Shown piece after piece: positions 8,341 through 14,938 of a stretch of DNA of 34,649 nucleotides. Below the pieces are notes generated by a model. That model was not told where the DNA came from. It was given only the letters and a program-made list of their open reading frames with translations, and ran no database searches. Origin of the DNA: Actinomycetota bacterium (GTDB lineage Bacteria > Actinomycetota > Actinomycetes > Streptosporangiales > Streptosporangiaceae); assembly GCA_003168295.1 (NCBI GenBank), contig PMST01000351.1, positions 26,707 to 61,355 of the forward strand, written 5' to 3'. Every line of letters begins with the position of its first letter. The stretch's first letter is position 1. The translations under genes were made by a program, and so were the position numbers.

Positions 8341-9321
8341 CTACACGTCGCGGCGGAGCAGCACCACCGCGGTGACGCCGATGAGGAGGGCGGCCAAAGC
8401 GGCGAAGATACCGAACTCGATGCCCTGGAACGCCCAGTAGCGACTGGCGGGCTGGTAGGTGATGAACCCGTGAAACCCGGCCAGGACCTGTCGGCAGGAC
8501 GCCGGAGGGCGCAAGACGCGACCGACCGTCGTCGCGCAGGAAGCCGGGAGGAAGCCGAGAGGAACGCCGTCGATGGCGGCCCCGTTCGGAGCCGGGATGA
8601 GCTGGCCCGCCGGGTTGCGGACGCCCTGCCCGAACTGCCAGTACGACCCGGTAGGACTGAACGGGCTGAGCAGCTTGTAGGTGACCGTGATCGCGCTCAT
8701 GTAGTGCGGGCGGAGCCAGAGCGTGACCACCGCGCGCACGGCGATGAACCCGGCCAGGGTGACGGCCATCGCGGGCAGCGTGCGGCGCAGCAGGGCGCCC
8801 GCGCACAGGCCGAGCGCCATCGCGAACAGCGCGTAGCCCACCGGGACGATGCCCATGATGTCGAACCGGCCGGGTTTGAACTGGTCGAGCTGCAGCGCGT
8901 TGTCCGGGCCGGACCACCAGGTCACCAGCGCCGAGACGGCACCGCCCCAGGCGGCCGCGGCCAGCAGCATCCACCCGGCCGTGACCGCGAGCCAGCGCTT
9001 GCGGGTGACGCTCTGCATCCAGGCGAACTGGCCGGTCCCGGTCTCGAGTTCGGCGGCCACCAGCGGCGCGCCCCAGAACAACCCGAGGACGGCCGGCACC
9101 CCCAGCGTCATGATGACCAGGAAGCCGACCGCATGGCTGCCGAGGAATAGCGTGCTGCCGAGGGTGCCGCAGCTGTGGCTCGCGCCGCAGGCGGCGAGCG
9201 CGGAGTGGTACTGCGACGCCATCTGCAGGCCGGTGACCAGCAGCAGGACGGTGAGCGCGGCGAGCAGTGCGGCGGCGATGTACAGCTGCGTGCGGTGCAG
9301 CCGCCAGATGAGCCAGCTCAT
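8341..9321 (-). CDS. ABC transporter permease
   Basis: Predicted 326-residue membrane protein with about six hydrophobic segments, beginning MSWLIWRLHRTQLYIAAALLAALTVLLLV and ending ALLIGVTAVVLLRRDV. A large extracytoplasmic loop lies between the first two segments and another before the last. This is the layout of ABC-2-type permeases paired with YtrA-regulated ATPases. Its start codon overlaps the ATPase stop (ATGA, 9318-9321), so the two are translationally coupled. The longer open frame to 9585 lies inside the ATPase gene and is rejected. It probably moves a peptide, lipid or drug, or serves in envelope stress defence; the substrate is not readable. Confidence 0.87.
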   Translation of the reverse strand: MSWLIWRLHRTQLYIAAALLAALTVLLLVTGLQMASQYHSALAACGASHSCGTLGSTLFLGSHAVGFLVIMTLGVPAVLGLFWGAPLVAAELETGTGQFAWMQSVTRKRWLAVTAGWMLLAAAAWGGAVSALVTWWSGPDNALQLDQFKPGRFDIMGIVPVGYALFAMALGLCAGALLRRTLPAMAVTLAGFIAVRAVVTLWLRPHYMSAITVTYKLLSPFSPTGSYWQFGQGVRNPAGQLIPAPNGAAIDGVPLGFLPASCATTVGRVLRPPASCRQVLAGFHGFITYQPASRYWAFQGIEFGIFAALAALLIGVTAVVLLRRDV

Positions 9322-10241
9322 TGGTCGTCTCCGATCGAGGTCAGCTGCGCCAGGGCCGACGGTGCGTCCTGACCCATGTAGGCGAGCACGAGTTCTTCCA
9401 GGCCGACGTCGCTGGTCTGGAAGGCGGGGTCGATGACCGGGCCGTTCAGCCGGACGAGCATCGTGACCTGCCGCGGCGTGCGGGTGATCTGGACCACGCG
9501 ATGGTCCCGCTCGATCGCCGAGGTGTCCTTGCGGCGGCCGACCAGGATCTGGTGCTCGGCCAGTACCGTGTCGATGTCGCCGCACAGCTGGACCCGGGAC
9601 GCGGCCAGCATGATGATGTGGTCACAGACCCGTTCCAGGTCGGCGACCAGGTGGGAGGACAGCACCACGGTCAGGCCGCCCGCGGCGACCGCGTCGGCCA
9701 GGATGGCCAGGAAGTTCCGCCGGGCCAGCGGGTCAAGTGCGGCCACCGGCTCGTCCAGCAGCAGCAGCCGGGGCCGCTTGGCCAGCGTCAGCGCCAGCGC
9801 GACCTGAGAACGCTGGCCCCCGGACAGCGTGCCCACCGCGCGGTCGAGGGGAATCGTCAGTGTCGTCAGCCGCTCGCGCACCGACTCGCCGTCCCAGCAC
9901 GGGTTCAGGTGCGCGCCGGCCCGGATGTGGTCCTCGGCGGATAGCCGCCGGTACAGCGGGATCTCCTGGGCCAGGAAGCCGATGCTGGCCAGGAAGGCCG
10001 GGTCCTGACGCGGGATGCCGCCGTTCACGGTCATCTCGCCTGTAGTCGGCTGGGTCAGTCCGGCCAGCAAGCGCAGCAGCGTGGTCTTGCCGGCCCCGTT
10101 CGGGCCGATCAGCGCGGATATCCGGCCCTCAGGAACGGTGATCGTGCAATCGCTCAGGGCGTAGACCCGCCGGTAGCGCTTGGACAGCCCGCTCGTCCGG
10201 ATCGCCGTAGCCACCTCGGGAACTGCCTGCACTGCGATCAT
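9318..10241 (-). CDS. ABC transporter ATP-binding protein
   Basis: Predicted 307-residue cytoplasmic ATPase. Walker A GPNGAGKTTLLRLLAG lies ~45 residues in, the signature LSGGQRSQVALALTLAKRP near residue 140, Walker B LLLLDEPVAALD directly after, and the H-loop VVLSSHLVADLERVCD further on. The C-terminal ~90 residues form the extra domain seen in drug-export ATPases. The ATG at 10241 overlaps the regulator stop (ATGA) and has GAGGAGATCGC in front; the longer frame to 10649 simply runs through the regulator gene. It energises the permease encoded directly downstream. Confidence 0.93.
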   Translation of the reverse strand: MIAVQAVPEVATAIRTSGLSKRYRRVYALSDCTITVPEGRISALIGPNGAGKTTLLRLLAGLTQPTTGEMTVNGGIPRQDPAFLASIGFLAQEIPLYRRLSAEDHIRAGAHLNPCWDGESVRERLTTLTIPLDRAVGTLSGGQRSQVALALTLAKRPRLLLLDEPVAALDPLARRNFLAILADAVAAGGLTVVLSSHLVADLERVCDHIIMLAASRVQLCGDIDTVLAEHQILVGRRKDTSAIERDHRVVQITRTPRQVTMLVRLNGPVIDPAFQTSDVGLEELVLAYMGQDAPSALAQLTSIGDDQ

Positions 10242-10630
10242 GCGATCTCCTCCTCGGTCTCCGCCTGCAGGGCCACCCGCAGCAGCGACTCCATCGATTC
10301 GTCGTCGAGCCCGGCCGCGCGCGCTTCCGCGACCCACCGGACCAGGCTGCGGCCCAGCCGTGAATGAGTCCCCGGTGGCGGGCCCGGCAGCCGGCGGCGT
10401 ACGAACGTGCCGTGCCCGGCCCGGGCCTCGACCAGGCCGTCGCGCTCCAGGTCGCGGTAGGCCTTCAGCACGGTGTTGGGGTTGATCGCGGTGGCCGCGA
10501 CGACTTCGCGCACGGTGGGGAGCTTGTCGCCCACGTCCAGCACGCCCATCTGCAGCGCCTGCTTGACCTGCTGGACGATCTGCAGGTACGGCGGCGCCAC
10601 CGACCGCCCGTCCATCCGGAAGCTGATCAC
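10238..10630 (-). CDS. GntR-family regulator, YtrA subfamily
   Basis: Predicted 130-residue repressor. The winged helix occupies residues ~8-78: PPYLQIVQQVKQALQMGVL, then KLPTVREVVAATAINPNTVLKAYRDLERDGLV and a wing ending GTFVRRR. The short ~45-residue C-terminal helical tail is the size typical of the YtrA subfamily, which lacks a large effector domain. It starts at GTG 10630 with AGGAC upstream. It is the first gene of an operon with an ABC ATPase and permease, the usual YtrA context, where the regulator represses its own operon. A matching inverted repeat lies 18 bp upstream of the start. YtrA systems often respond to cell-wall-active antibiotics; the inducer here is unknown. Confidence 0.9.
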   Translation of the reverse strand: MISFRMDGRSVAPPYLQIVQQVKQALQMGVLDVGDKLPTVREVVAATAINPNTVLKAYRDLERDGLVEARAGHGTFVRRRLPGPPPGTHSRLGRSLVRWVAEARAAGLDDESMESLLRVALQAETEEEIA

Positions 10631-10647
10631 CCGACCGCCCGTCCTTC

Positions 10648-10671
10648 AAAGTACTAGTTAACTAAGACTTT
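10648..10671. promoter_or_regulatory. YtrA-type operator (24-bp inverted repeat)
   Basis: The half-sites AAAGTACTAGTT (10648-10659) and AACTAAGACTTT (10660-10671) pair at 10 of 12 positions around the perfect centre TAGTTAACTA. It lies 18 bp upstream of the GntR-family start. Long AT-rich inverted repeats in this position are typical YtrA autoregulatory sites. Confidence 0.7.
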
Positions 10672-10732
10672 AGGCCCAGACCCACCCCGCTGTCAACGGC
10701 AACCCACCCCGCGCATGTCCCCGTAACCACCG

Positions 10733-10772
10733 CAATGGACCATTGATAGCGTAATAGCAACACCAATGGTCC
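10733..10772. promoter_or_regulatory. CCATTG/CAATGG inverted-repeat array upstream of the lasso precursor
   Basis: CAATGGACCATTG (10733-10745) is a perfect 6-1-6 palindrome. Its right part, GGACCATTG (10737-10745), pairs perfectly with CAATGGTCC (10764-10772) across an 18-nt spacer. The array lies 120-160 bp upstream of the precursor gene and about 20 bp before a weak candidate promoter (TGGACC 10791-10796, 17 nt, TAGGCT 10814-10819). It could bind a regulator of the cluster or form an RNA hairpin; none is encoded inside the cluster. Confidence 0.45.
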
Positions 10773-10798
10773 GTCCTTATCGTTTGCATCTGGACCGA

Positions 10799-10923
10799 CA
10801 CAAGCGCATGGGATAGGCTCATAATCTATTCGCGAAATACGAGCGCTCTCGGCCGAGATTTCCCCTTTAGTCAGAAAATGTGAGGAGCCGAAATGACAGG
10901 CAACGGTGAGCACGGCCAGCCGG
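10799..10923 (+). repeat. duplicated promoter/leader segment, copy 1
   Basis: This stretch is repeated in diverged form at 11116-11250. Shared blocks in order are CAAGCGCATGGGATAGGCTC, then CGCGAAATAC, then CTCGGC, then a TAGTCAG...ATGTGAGG block, then GAAATG with the first eight or so codons. Here it carries the ribosome binding site and start of the lasso precursor. Confidence 0.75.
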
Positions 10924-11072
10924 CGAGAAAACGGGTGGAGCAGACGGCGGCCGAATCCGCGCGTCCCGCATGGGCTAAACCTGTGATCCGCCGGTTCTCG
11001 CTGGCCAGGACGCTGGCCGGTAGCGGTGTCTTCAATGATGGGGGAGCCGTTCATCAACCGACGCCGACCTAA
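10893..11072 (+). CDS. lasso peptide precursor (A protein)
   Basis: A 59-residue protein with GAGGAG 5 nt before its ATG. The basic leader holds W27-A-K-P30-V-I32, matching the Y/W-x2-P-x-L/I motif that lasso B1 proteins bind, and T40 sits at the usual -2 position. Cleavage after L41 gives an 18-residue core AGSGVFNDGGAVHQPTPT. Ala1 and Asp8 can form an eight-residue macrolactam; the tail GGAVHQPTPT would thread it. The AG-x-G start is like paeninodin, and the last residue is Thr, a possible site for the HPr-kinase-like enzymes encoded nearby. The synthetase gene follows on the same strand. Assignment rests on motif and context; the exact cleavage site is inferred. The monoisotopic mass of the dehydrated core from residue masses is 1692.79 Da. 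Confidence 0.85.
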   Translation: MTGNGEHGQPARKRVEQTAAESARPAWAKPVIRRFSLARTLAGSGVFNDGGAVHQPTPT

Positions 11073-11115
11073 CGGCTCCGCATGCACGGGCCGCTGCAGA
11101 CACACCGAGACCCAT

Positions 11116-11250
11116 AACAAACGTATGGGACAGGCTCGCCAACACGGCGAGTAGCCTAGTCGCAGAATACTAGTGCCCTCGGCTGCAATTCCCTTAAGTC
11201 AGGATATGTGAGGGTTGAAATGGCAGACGACGGTGAGAAGGGCTGGCCGG
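11116..11250 (+). repeat. duplicated promoter/leader segment, copy 2
   Basis: Diverged copy of 10799-10923. It keeps ATGGGA-AGGCTC, TCGCAGAATAC, CCTCGGCTG, AAGTCAG, ATGTGAGG and GAAATGGCAG, but has a net gain of about 10 nt in the middle, where a hairpin has formed. It precedes the synthetase gene rather than a full precursor gene. Confidence 0.72.
11133..11156 (+). terminator. hairpin between precursor and synthetase genes
   Basis: CTCGCC (11135-11140) and GGCGAG (11146-11151) pair around AACAC, and GG/CC outside can extend the stem across a two-base bulge. It lies about 60 nt after the precursor stop. Lasso operons often hold a partial terminator here that keeps precursor mRNA in excess; that role is inferred. 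No T-tract follows. Confidence 0.4.
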
Positions 11251-11306
11251 GGGAAGGCGGGAGGAGCGGCGCTGAGAGCCATCGCCACTACGATCGGAGC
11301 CGGTAG
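11220..11306 (+). pseudogene. 28-codon remnant of a second precursor, coupled to the synthetase gene
   Basis: An ATG preceded by GTGAGGGTT opens a 28-codon frame beginning MADDGEKGWPG, which aligns with MTGNGEHGQPA of the real precursor at the DNA level for about 30 nt. After that, similarity fades and the frame ends at TAG 11304-11306, without a W/Y-P-L motif or a core. The TAG shares its G with the GTG start of the synthetase gene, so ribosomes finishing this frame could restart there. It is best read as a truncated duplicate of the precursor that now acts as a leader ORF; expression of a functional peptide is unlikely. Confidence 0.55.
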
Positions 11307-13267
11307 TGAGCGCGATCTTCGGGCTGGTGCGCGTCGACGGCGACCGGCTCCCCAGCCAGGCGCTCGAGGGAATGAGGTCTGCCCTGGCGGACCACGGCGG
11401 TGACGGGGGCGGCATCTGGGCGCTTGCCGGGGCGGGCCTTGGCCAGCAGTTGAAGTTCGTGACGCCCGAGGACCGGTTCGAGCGCCAGCCGCTCGTCAGC
11501 CCGGATGGTCTTCGCGTGCTGGTGAGCGACGGGCGCATCGACAACCGCCCGGAGCTGTCTGGTGAGTTGAGCCTTCCAGCGCGGGCTGGCCCGGATTCGG
11601 CGTTTATCCTGGCCGCGTACGAGCGCTGGGGTACCGATTGCGGTAAGCATCTGGTCGGCTCGTTCTCGTTCGCCATCTGGGACGCCGGCCTGAAGCGGCT
11701 GCTGCTCGCCCGGTCGCCGTTCGGTGCGAAGCCGACCTTCTTCCATCAGTTCGCAGGCTTCTTCGCGTTTGCCACCATGCCTAGGGCGCTCTTCACGCTC
11801 CCCGGCGTACCGCGCCGGTTGTGCCTGGAAAACGTCGCGGACGGCCTGATCCTGGTACCGCCGGAGCCGGGGACCAGCCTGTTCCAAGATATCCGCAGTC
11901 TTGAGCCAGGTCATGTGCTCACCGTGGACCGCCGAGGCCGCCAGGAGCGGGCGTTCTGGAGACCCGAGCTGCGGCATGAGCTGCGGCTGCGTCGCGATGA
12001 GGAGTATGTGGAGGCGTTCACGGAGCGGTTTGACCGGGTGGTCGCGGACCACCTGCGGAGCCTGAGCCCGGTCGGCGTGCTGATGAGCGGCGGACTGGAT
12101 TCGACCTCGGTGGCGGCCACGGCGGCTCCGCAGCTCGCCCGGCGTGGGGAGCGCCTGGCTGCCTTCACGGCTGCGCCCCGGGATGGTTACCGGGAGCCCG
12201 GCGCGCCGGACTGGCTGGTCGATGAGGCGCCGCTGGCAAGCACGGTCGCGGCCAGATACGAGAACATCGATCTGTCCGTCATCCGCGCCGAGGGGCTGTT
12301 CTTCCTCGATGGGCTCGACCGGTTCTTCGATGCCGCCGAGATGCCATATGAGTCGCCGGCCGGCCGGGTCTGGTACGAGGGCATCATGGCCGAGGCACAG
12401 CGCCGGGGCATCCGCGTGCTGCTGTCCGGGAAGTGCGGAAACTGGACCGTAAGCTGGAACGGCGCCGGTCTGATCCGATCGCTCGTCGGTACCGGGAGAT
12501 GGGCTGCCGCGTGGCGCGAGACTCGTGTCCTAGCATCGACAAGCCGGGTCCGGCCCGCCGCCGGTGCCCTGGTCCGCGGGGGACTGATCTCGCAACTGCC
12601 ATTTCGGGTCCAGCTCGCGATCGCGCGCCGCCGCAACGGCGACGATCCGCTGCTCGCCTCCGACGCATGGTGGGCGCCGTTGTCCCCGATCCATCCCGAG
12701 TTCGCCCGGGCCCAGGGCGTAGCCGAGCGCAGCCGCGCCCGGGCGTGCGATCACTGGTTCCGCCGCCGGCTCGACACGCCTGAGCGCCGCTGCGACCAGC
12801 TGGTGCACGTGCAGCGGCTGGCCGGCATCAACGGCGCCTGCCAGGCTCTGTACGCCACGGATATCCGCGACCCCACTGCGGACACGCGGGTCGCCGAGTA
12901 CTGCCTGTCGCTGCCGGAGGAGCAGTATCGCCGTGCGGGTGTGTCACGCTGGCTGATCAGGCGCGCGATGGCCGGCCGCCTGCCGGCCGAGATCCTGGCC
13001 AGTCCCCGGCGTGGCATCGATACCGCGGACTGGTTCGAACGGCTGTCTGGCGCCCGGGTCCGGGTGTTCGACACGCTCCACCTGCTGGAGCAGAGCCAGA
13101 CCGCCAGCGCGGTCCTTGACCTGCCCCGGATGCGACGGCTCGCCGAGCAGATGGACCAGCCGGCGTCAGATCCGGTGCAAAAGATGATGGACTACCGTCA
13201 CGTCCTGGAAAGGGGCCTGATGATGGGGAGGTTTCTCTGCTGGTTCGAAGGCAGCCGTGACTCATAG
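11306..13267 (+). CDS. lasso peptide macrolactam synthetase (C protein, asparagine-synthetase-like)
   Basis: Predicted 653-residue cytoplasmic enzyme. The N-terminal half is a glutaminase-like domain starting MSAIFGLVRVDGDRLPS; it lacks the Cys2 nucleophile of real amidotransferases, as expected for lasso cyclases. The C-terminal half has the PP-loop SGGLDSTSVAAT near residue 260, and SGKCGNWTVSWNG later, as in asparagine-synthetase-type AMP-forming domains. The family activates the Asp/Glu side chain of the core with ATP and closes the ring with the N-terminal amine. The GTG start at 11306 overlaps the stop of the short upstream ORF. The gene ends 11 bp from the convergent kinase gene, with no clear terminator between. 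Confidence 0.93.
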   Translation: MSAIFGLVRVDGDRLPSQALEGMRSALADHGGDGGGIWALAGAGLGQQLKFVTPEDRFERQPLVSPDGLRVLVSDGRIDNRPELSGELSLPARAGPDSAFILAAYERWGTDCGKHLVGSFSFAIWDAGLKRLLLARSPFGAKPTFFHQFAGFFAFATMPRALFTLPGVPRRLCLENVADGLILVPPEPGTSLFQDIRSLEPGHVLTVDRRGRQERAFWRPELRHELRLRRDEEYVEAFTERFDRVVADHLRSLSPVGVLMSGGLDSTSVAATAAPQLARRGERLAAFTAAPRDGYREPGAPDWLVDEAPLASTVAARYENIDLSVIRAEGLFFLDGLDRFFDAAEMPYESPAGRVWYEGIMAEAQRRGIRVLLSGKCGNWTVSWNGAGLIRSLVGTGRWAAAWRETRVLASTSRVRPAAGALVRGGLISQLPFRVQLAIARRRNGDDPLLASDAWWAPLSPIHPEFARAQGVAERSRARACDHWFRRRLDTPERRCDQLVHVQRLAGINGACQALYATDIRDPTADTRVAEYCLSLPEEQYRRAGVSRWLIRRAMAGRLPAEILASPRRGIDTADWFERLSGARVRVFDTLHLLEQSQTASAVLDLPRMRRLAEQMDQPASDPVQKMMDYRHVLERGLMMGRFLCWFEGSRDS

Positions 13268-13278
13268 CGCCAGCCGGT

Positions 13279-14115
13279 TCAGCTCTCGGCTCCGTCCTCG
13301 ACGATGTCGGCGAGTTCGCCGGCTGTCCACCGGCCGCGTGGCCGGATGAGTCGGCGGATCGGGATACCAGAGCCGGCGACAGCGCCGGCGACGGTCAGGT
13401 AACTGGTCCGGTCAAGCAACGCGCTGGCGATGCGCCGGTTATACGCCATCGCTCCGAGAGCCTCAAACCGCGAGACGCCCTCGACGCCGTGAACCTCGAT
13501 CGGGTCGAAGCCGTGGACACCGAGCCACCAGATCGCCCTGACCGGCCGTGCGTCATCGACAAACCTGGCCTCCAAGCCGACGGCCCGCCGCGACCCCGCC
13601 GGGCCGAACTCCGTGGCGTCGGCCCCGTCAGCAACCGACGTCGCGCCTCGGACCGCGTCGGGCCACAGGATCATCTCCGGCCATGTCGCCACCGCGACCG
13701 CCACGCCCGCGTCATCGACGGTCAGCGGCGCGAGATCGTCGGCCAGCAGCCCCCATCCCCGTTGCACCAGCGCGGCGAGCAGGACGGACTTGCCGGCGCT
13801 CGAATTGCCGGCCAGCACGATCGCATGCCCGGCCGGGTCGGCTGCGACCGCGGCGTGCAGCACCGGGATGCCGCGCTGCAGGTACAGCGCGGCCGTCGGG
13901 GTCATCCGAAGAAAGCGCCGCACCTCCCCGGCCCCGGCGCCCCCGTACGGCTCGATCTCCACCAGCTTTCCCTCCGAGACGAGATAGCGAGCCACGTCGG
14001 GGACCTCGAGCAGCAAACGTCCGGGGCCGGCACGCCACAACACTCCCGAGTGCGGCGCGGCCGCCAAGTCTCCGACCGAAGCCGGGCACCGGATGACGCA
14101 GCCGTCAAGACCCAT
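13279..14115 (-). CDS. HPr-kinase-like protein 1, probable lasso peptide kinase
   Basis: Predicted 278-residue protein of the HprK C-terminal fold. GIPVLHAAVA is followed by the P-loop AGNSSAGKS (residues ~102-110) and GWGLLADDLAPL, the usual HprK spacing of His, Walker A and Asp pair. In paeninodin-type lasso clusters such enzymes phosphorylate the hydroxyl of the C-terminal residue of the precursor. It is the last gene of the minus-strand operon, overlapping the sulfotransferase gene by 11 bp. Its P-loop differs from that of the second kinase (GESGAGKST), so the two probably have different partners or acceptors, or one may be inactive. A role in carbon-catabolite control is unlikely: the HprK N-terminal domain is missing and the context is biosynthetic. 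Confidence 0.8.
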   Translation of the reverse strand: MGLDGCVIRCPASVGDLAAAPHSGVLWRAGPGRLLLEVPDVARYLVSEGKLVEIEPYGGAGAGEVRRFLRMTPTAALYLQRGIPVLHAAVAADPAGHAIVLAGNSSAGKSVLLAALVQRGWGLLADDLAPLTVDDAGVAVAVATWPEMILWPDAVRGATSVADGADATEFGPAGSRRAVGLEARFVDDARPVRAIWWLGVHGFDPIEVHGVEGVSRFEALGAMAYNRRIASALLDRTSYLTVAGAVAGSGIPIRRLIRPRGRWTAGELADIVEDGAES

Positions 14116-14938
14116 AGCCGAACCGCTCCATCGTCTCGTGATGCGCTGCCGTCAGGCGCTCGGCCAGATGGCCCGGCAGCTCATCGCGCCATGAGCCGAC
14201 CTCACCCCGGCGGAAGAACCCGCCCGGCGCCGCCGTCGACCGTTCCCCGAAGCCGGCCGATCCCTCCTGACGCTGCAGCTCGGCAAACGACGAGAACGCC
14301 ACCGCCTTCTCGACCCCGTCCTCGTCGTAGTCGAGACCACAAGACCTGACCACGCCCCCGAATACACGGCAAGGGTCGACGCTCAGGTCCTCGTACCGGA
14401 CCACGTGAACCGGCCCGCCCGAGTCATCGACCCAGGACCGGACATGGAGGCTCCACGACCCGACCTGCTGGCGGAGCTGGCCCGGCAGACCGGACAGGCG
14501 CTCAGCGGAGCCGCCGCACATCCGGTCGACCGCCGCCTCTATCGGCGTACCCCAGTGGTGAGCACACGACCCGGCCACGTCGAGCGGGTTTCGGATGATG
14601 TAGACAACGCCCAGCGTGACGTCCGCGGGAAACATCGGCTCGCCGGTGTCGATCCGCGCCCACGCGTCGTGCACCTTCATGAACAATGTGTCGTCCGCAT
14701 CCCGGGCCGCGCAGCGGTATACCTGCGGACGAAGCCGGTCGACGACGTTCGCATCGAGCGCGGATCCTTCGATCCCTGCCCACTGGTCGAAGCACTCACG
14801 GGAGCTCGCGCCCGGGGCGCCGAGGAGATTGTTGATGTCCGCCGGCTCGCCGGTGTCCCTGACGTAGTTGGTGAGCAGCACGCGCAGCCACGTATTGCCC
14901 GATTTCGGATACGACGCCAGCCAGACGATGCCGCTCAT
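14105..14938 (-). CDS. sulfotransferase, probable lasso tailoring enzyme
   Basis: Predicted 277-residue PAPS-dependent sulfotransferase. The 5'-phosphosulfate loop is at residues 7-19 (LASYPKSGNTWLR), and the 3'-phosphate motif VVYIIRNPLDVAGSCAHHWG lies near residue 135. The C-terminal GGFFRRGEVGSWRDEL matches the RKG-x2-GDW region of cytosolic sulfotransferases. Its ATG overlaps the stop of the second kinase gene (ATGA) and its end overlaps the first kinase gene, so it is embedded between the two kinases of the lasso operon. It may sulfate a Ser or Thr of the peptide (Ser3, Thr16, Thr18 of the core) or a sugar or phosphate added to it; the acceptor is unknown. Confidence 0.87.
   Translation of the reverse strand: MSGIVWLASYPKSGNTWLRVLLTNYVRDTGEPADINNLLGAPGASSRECFDQWAGIEGSALDANVVDRLRPQVYRCAARDADDTLFMKVHDAWARIDTGEPMFPADVTLGVVYIIRNPLDVAGSCAHHWGTPIEAAVDRMCGGSAERLSGLPGQLRQQVGSWSLHVRSWVDDSGGPVHVVRYEDLSVDPCRVFGGVVRSCGLDYDEDGVEKAVAFSSFAELQRQEGSAGFGERSTAAPGGFFRRGEVGSWRDELPGHLAERLTAAHHETMERFGYGS

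Noticed and set aside
8191..9150. 319-codon plus-strand frame opposite the ABC permease
   Set aside because: Highly charged, no domain, fully antisense to a membrane protein gene coupled to its ATPase.
9322..9585. N-terminal extension of the ABC permease
   Set aside because: Lies within the ATPase gene and is Arg/Pro/His-rich; the ATGA-coupled start gives a normal membrane N-terminus.
10662..11120. 152-codon open frame on the minus strand across the lasso precursor
   Set aside because: It is antisense to the precursor, overlaps the GntR operator at its end, has no ribosome binding site or recognisable domain, and its composition is that of a shadow frame.
11215..11403. 62-codon frame overlapping the synthetase start
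   Set aside because: It overlaps the synthetase gene by about 100 bp and is Arg/Gly/Pro-rich, as expected from a shifted frame; only its faint core-like stretch is noted as a finding.
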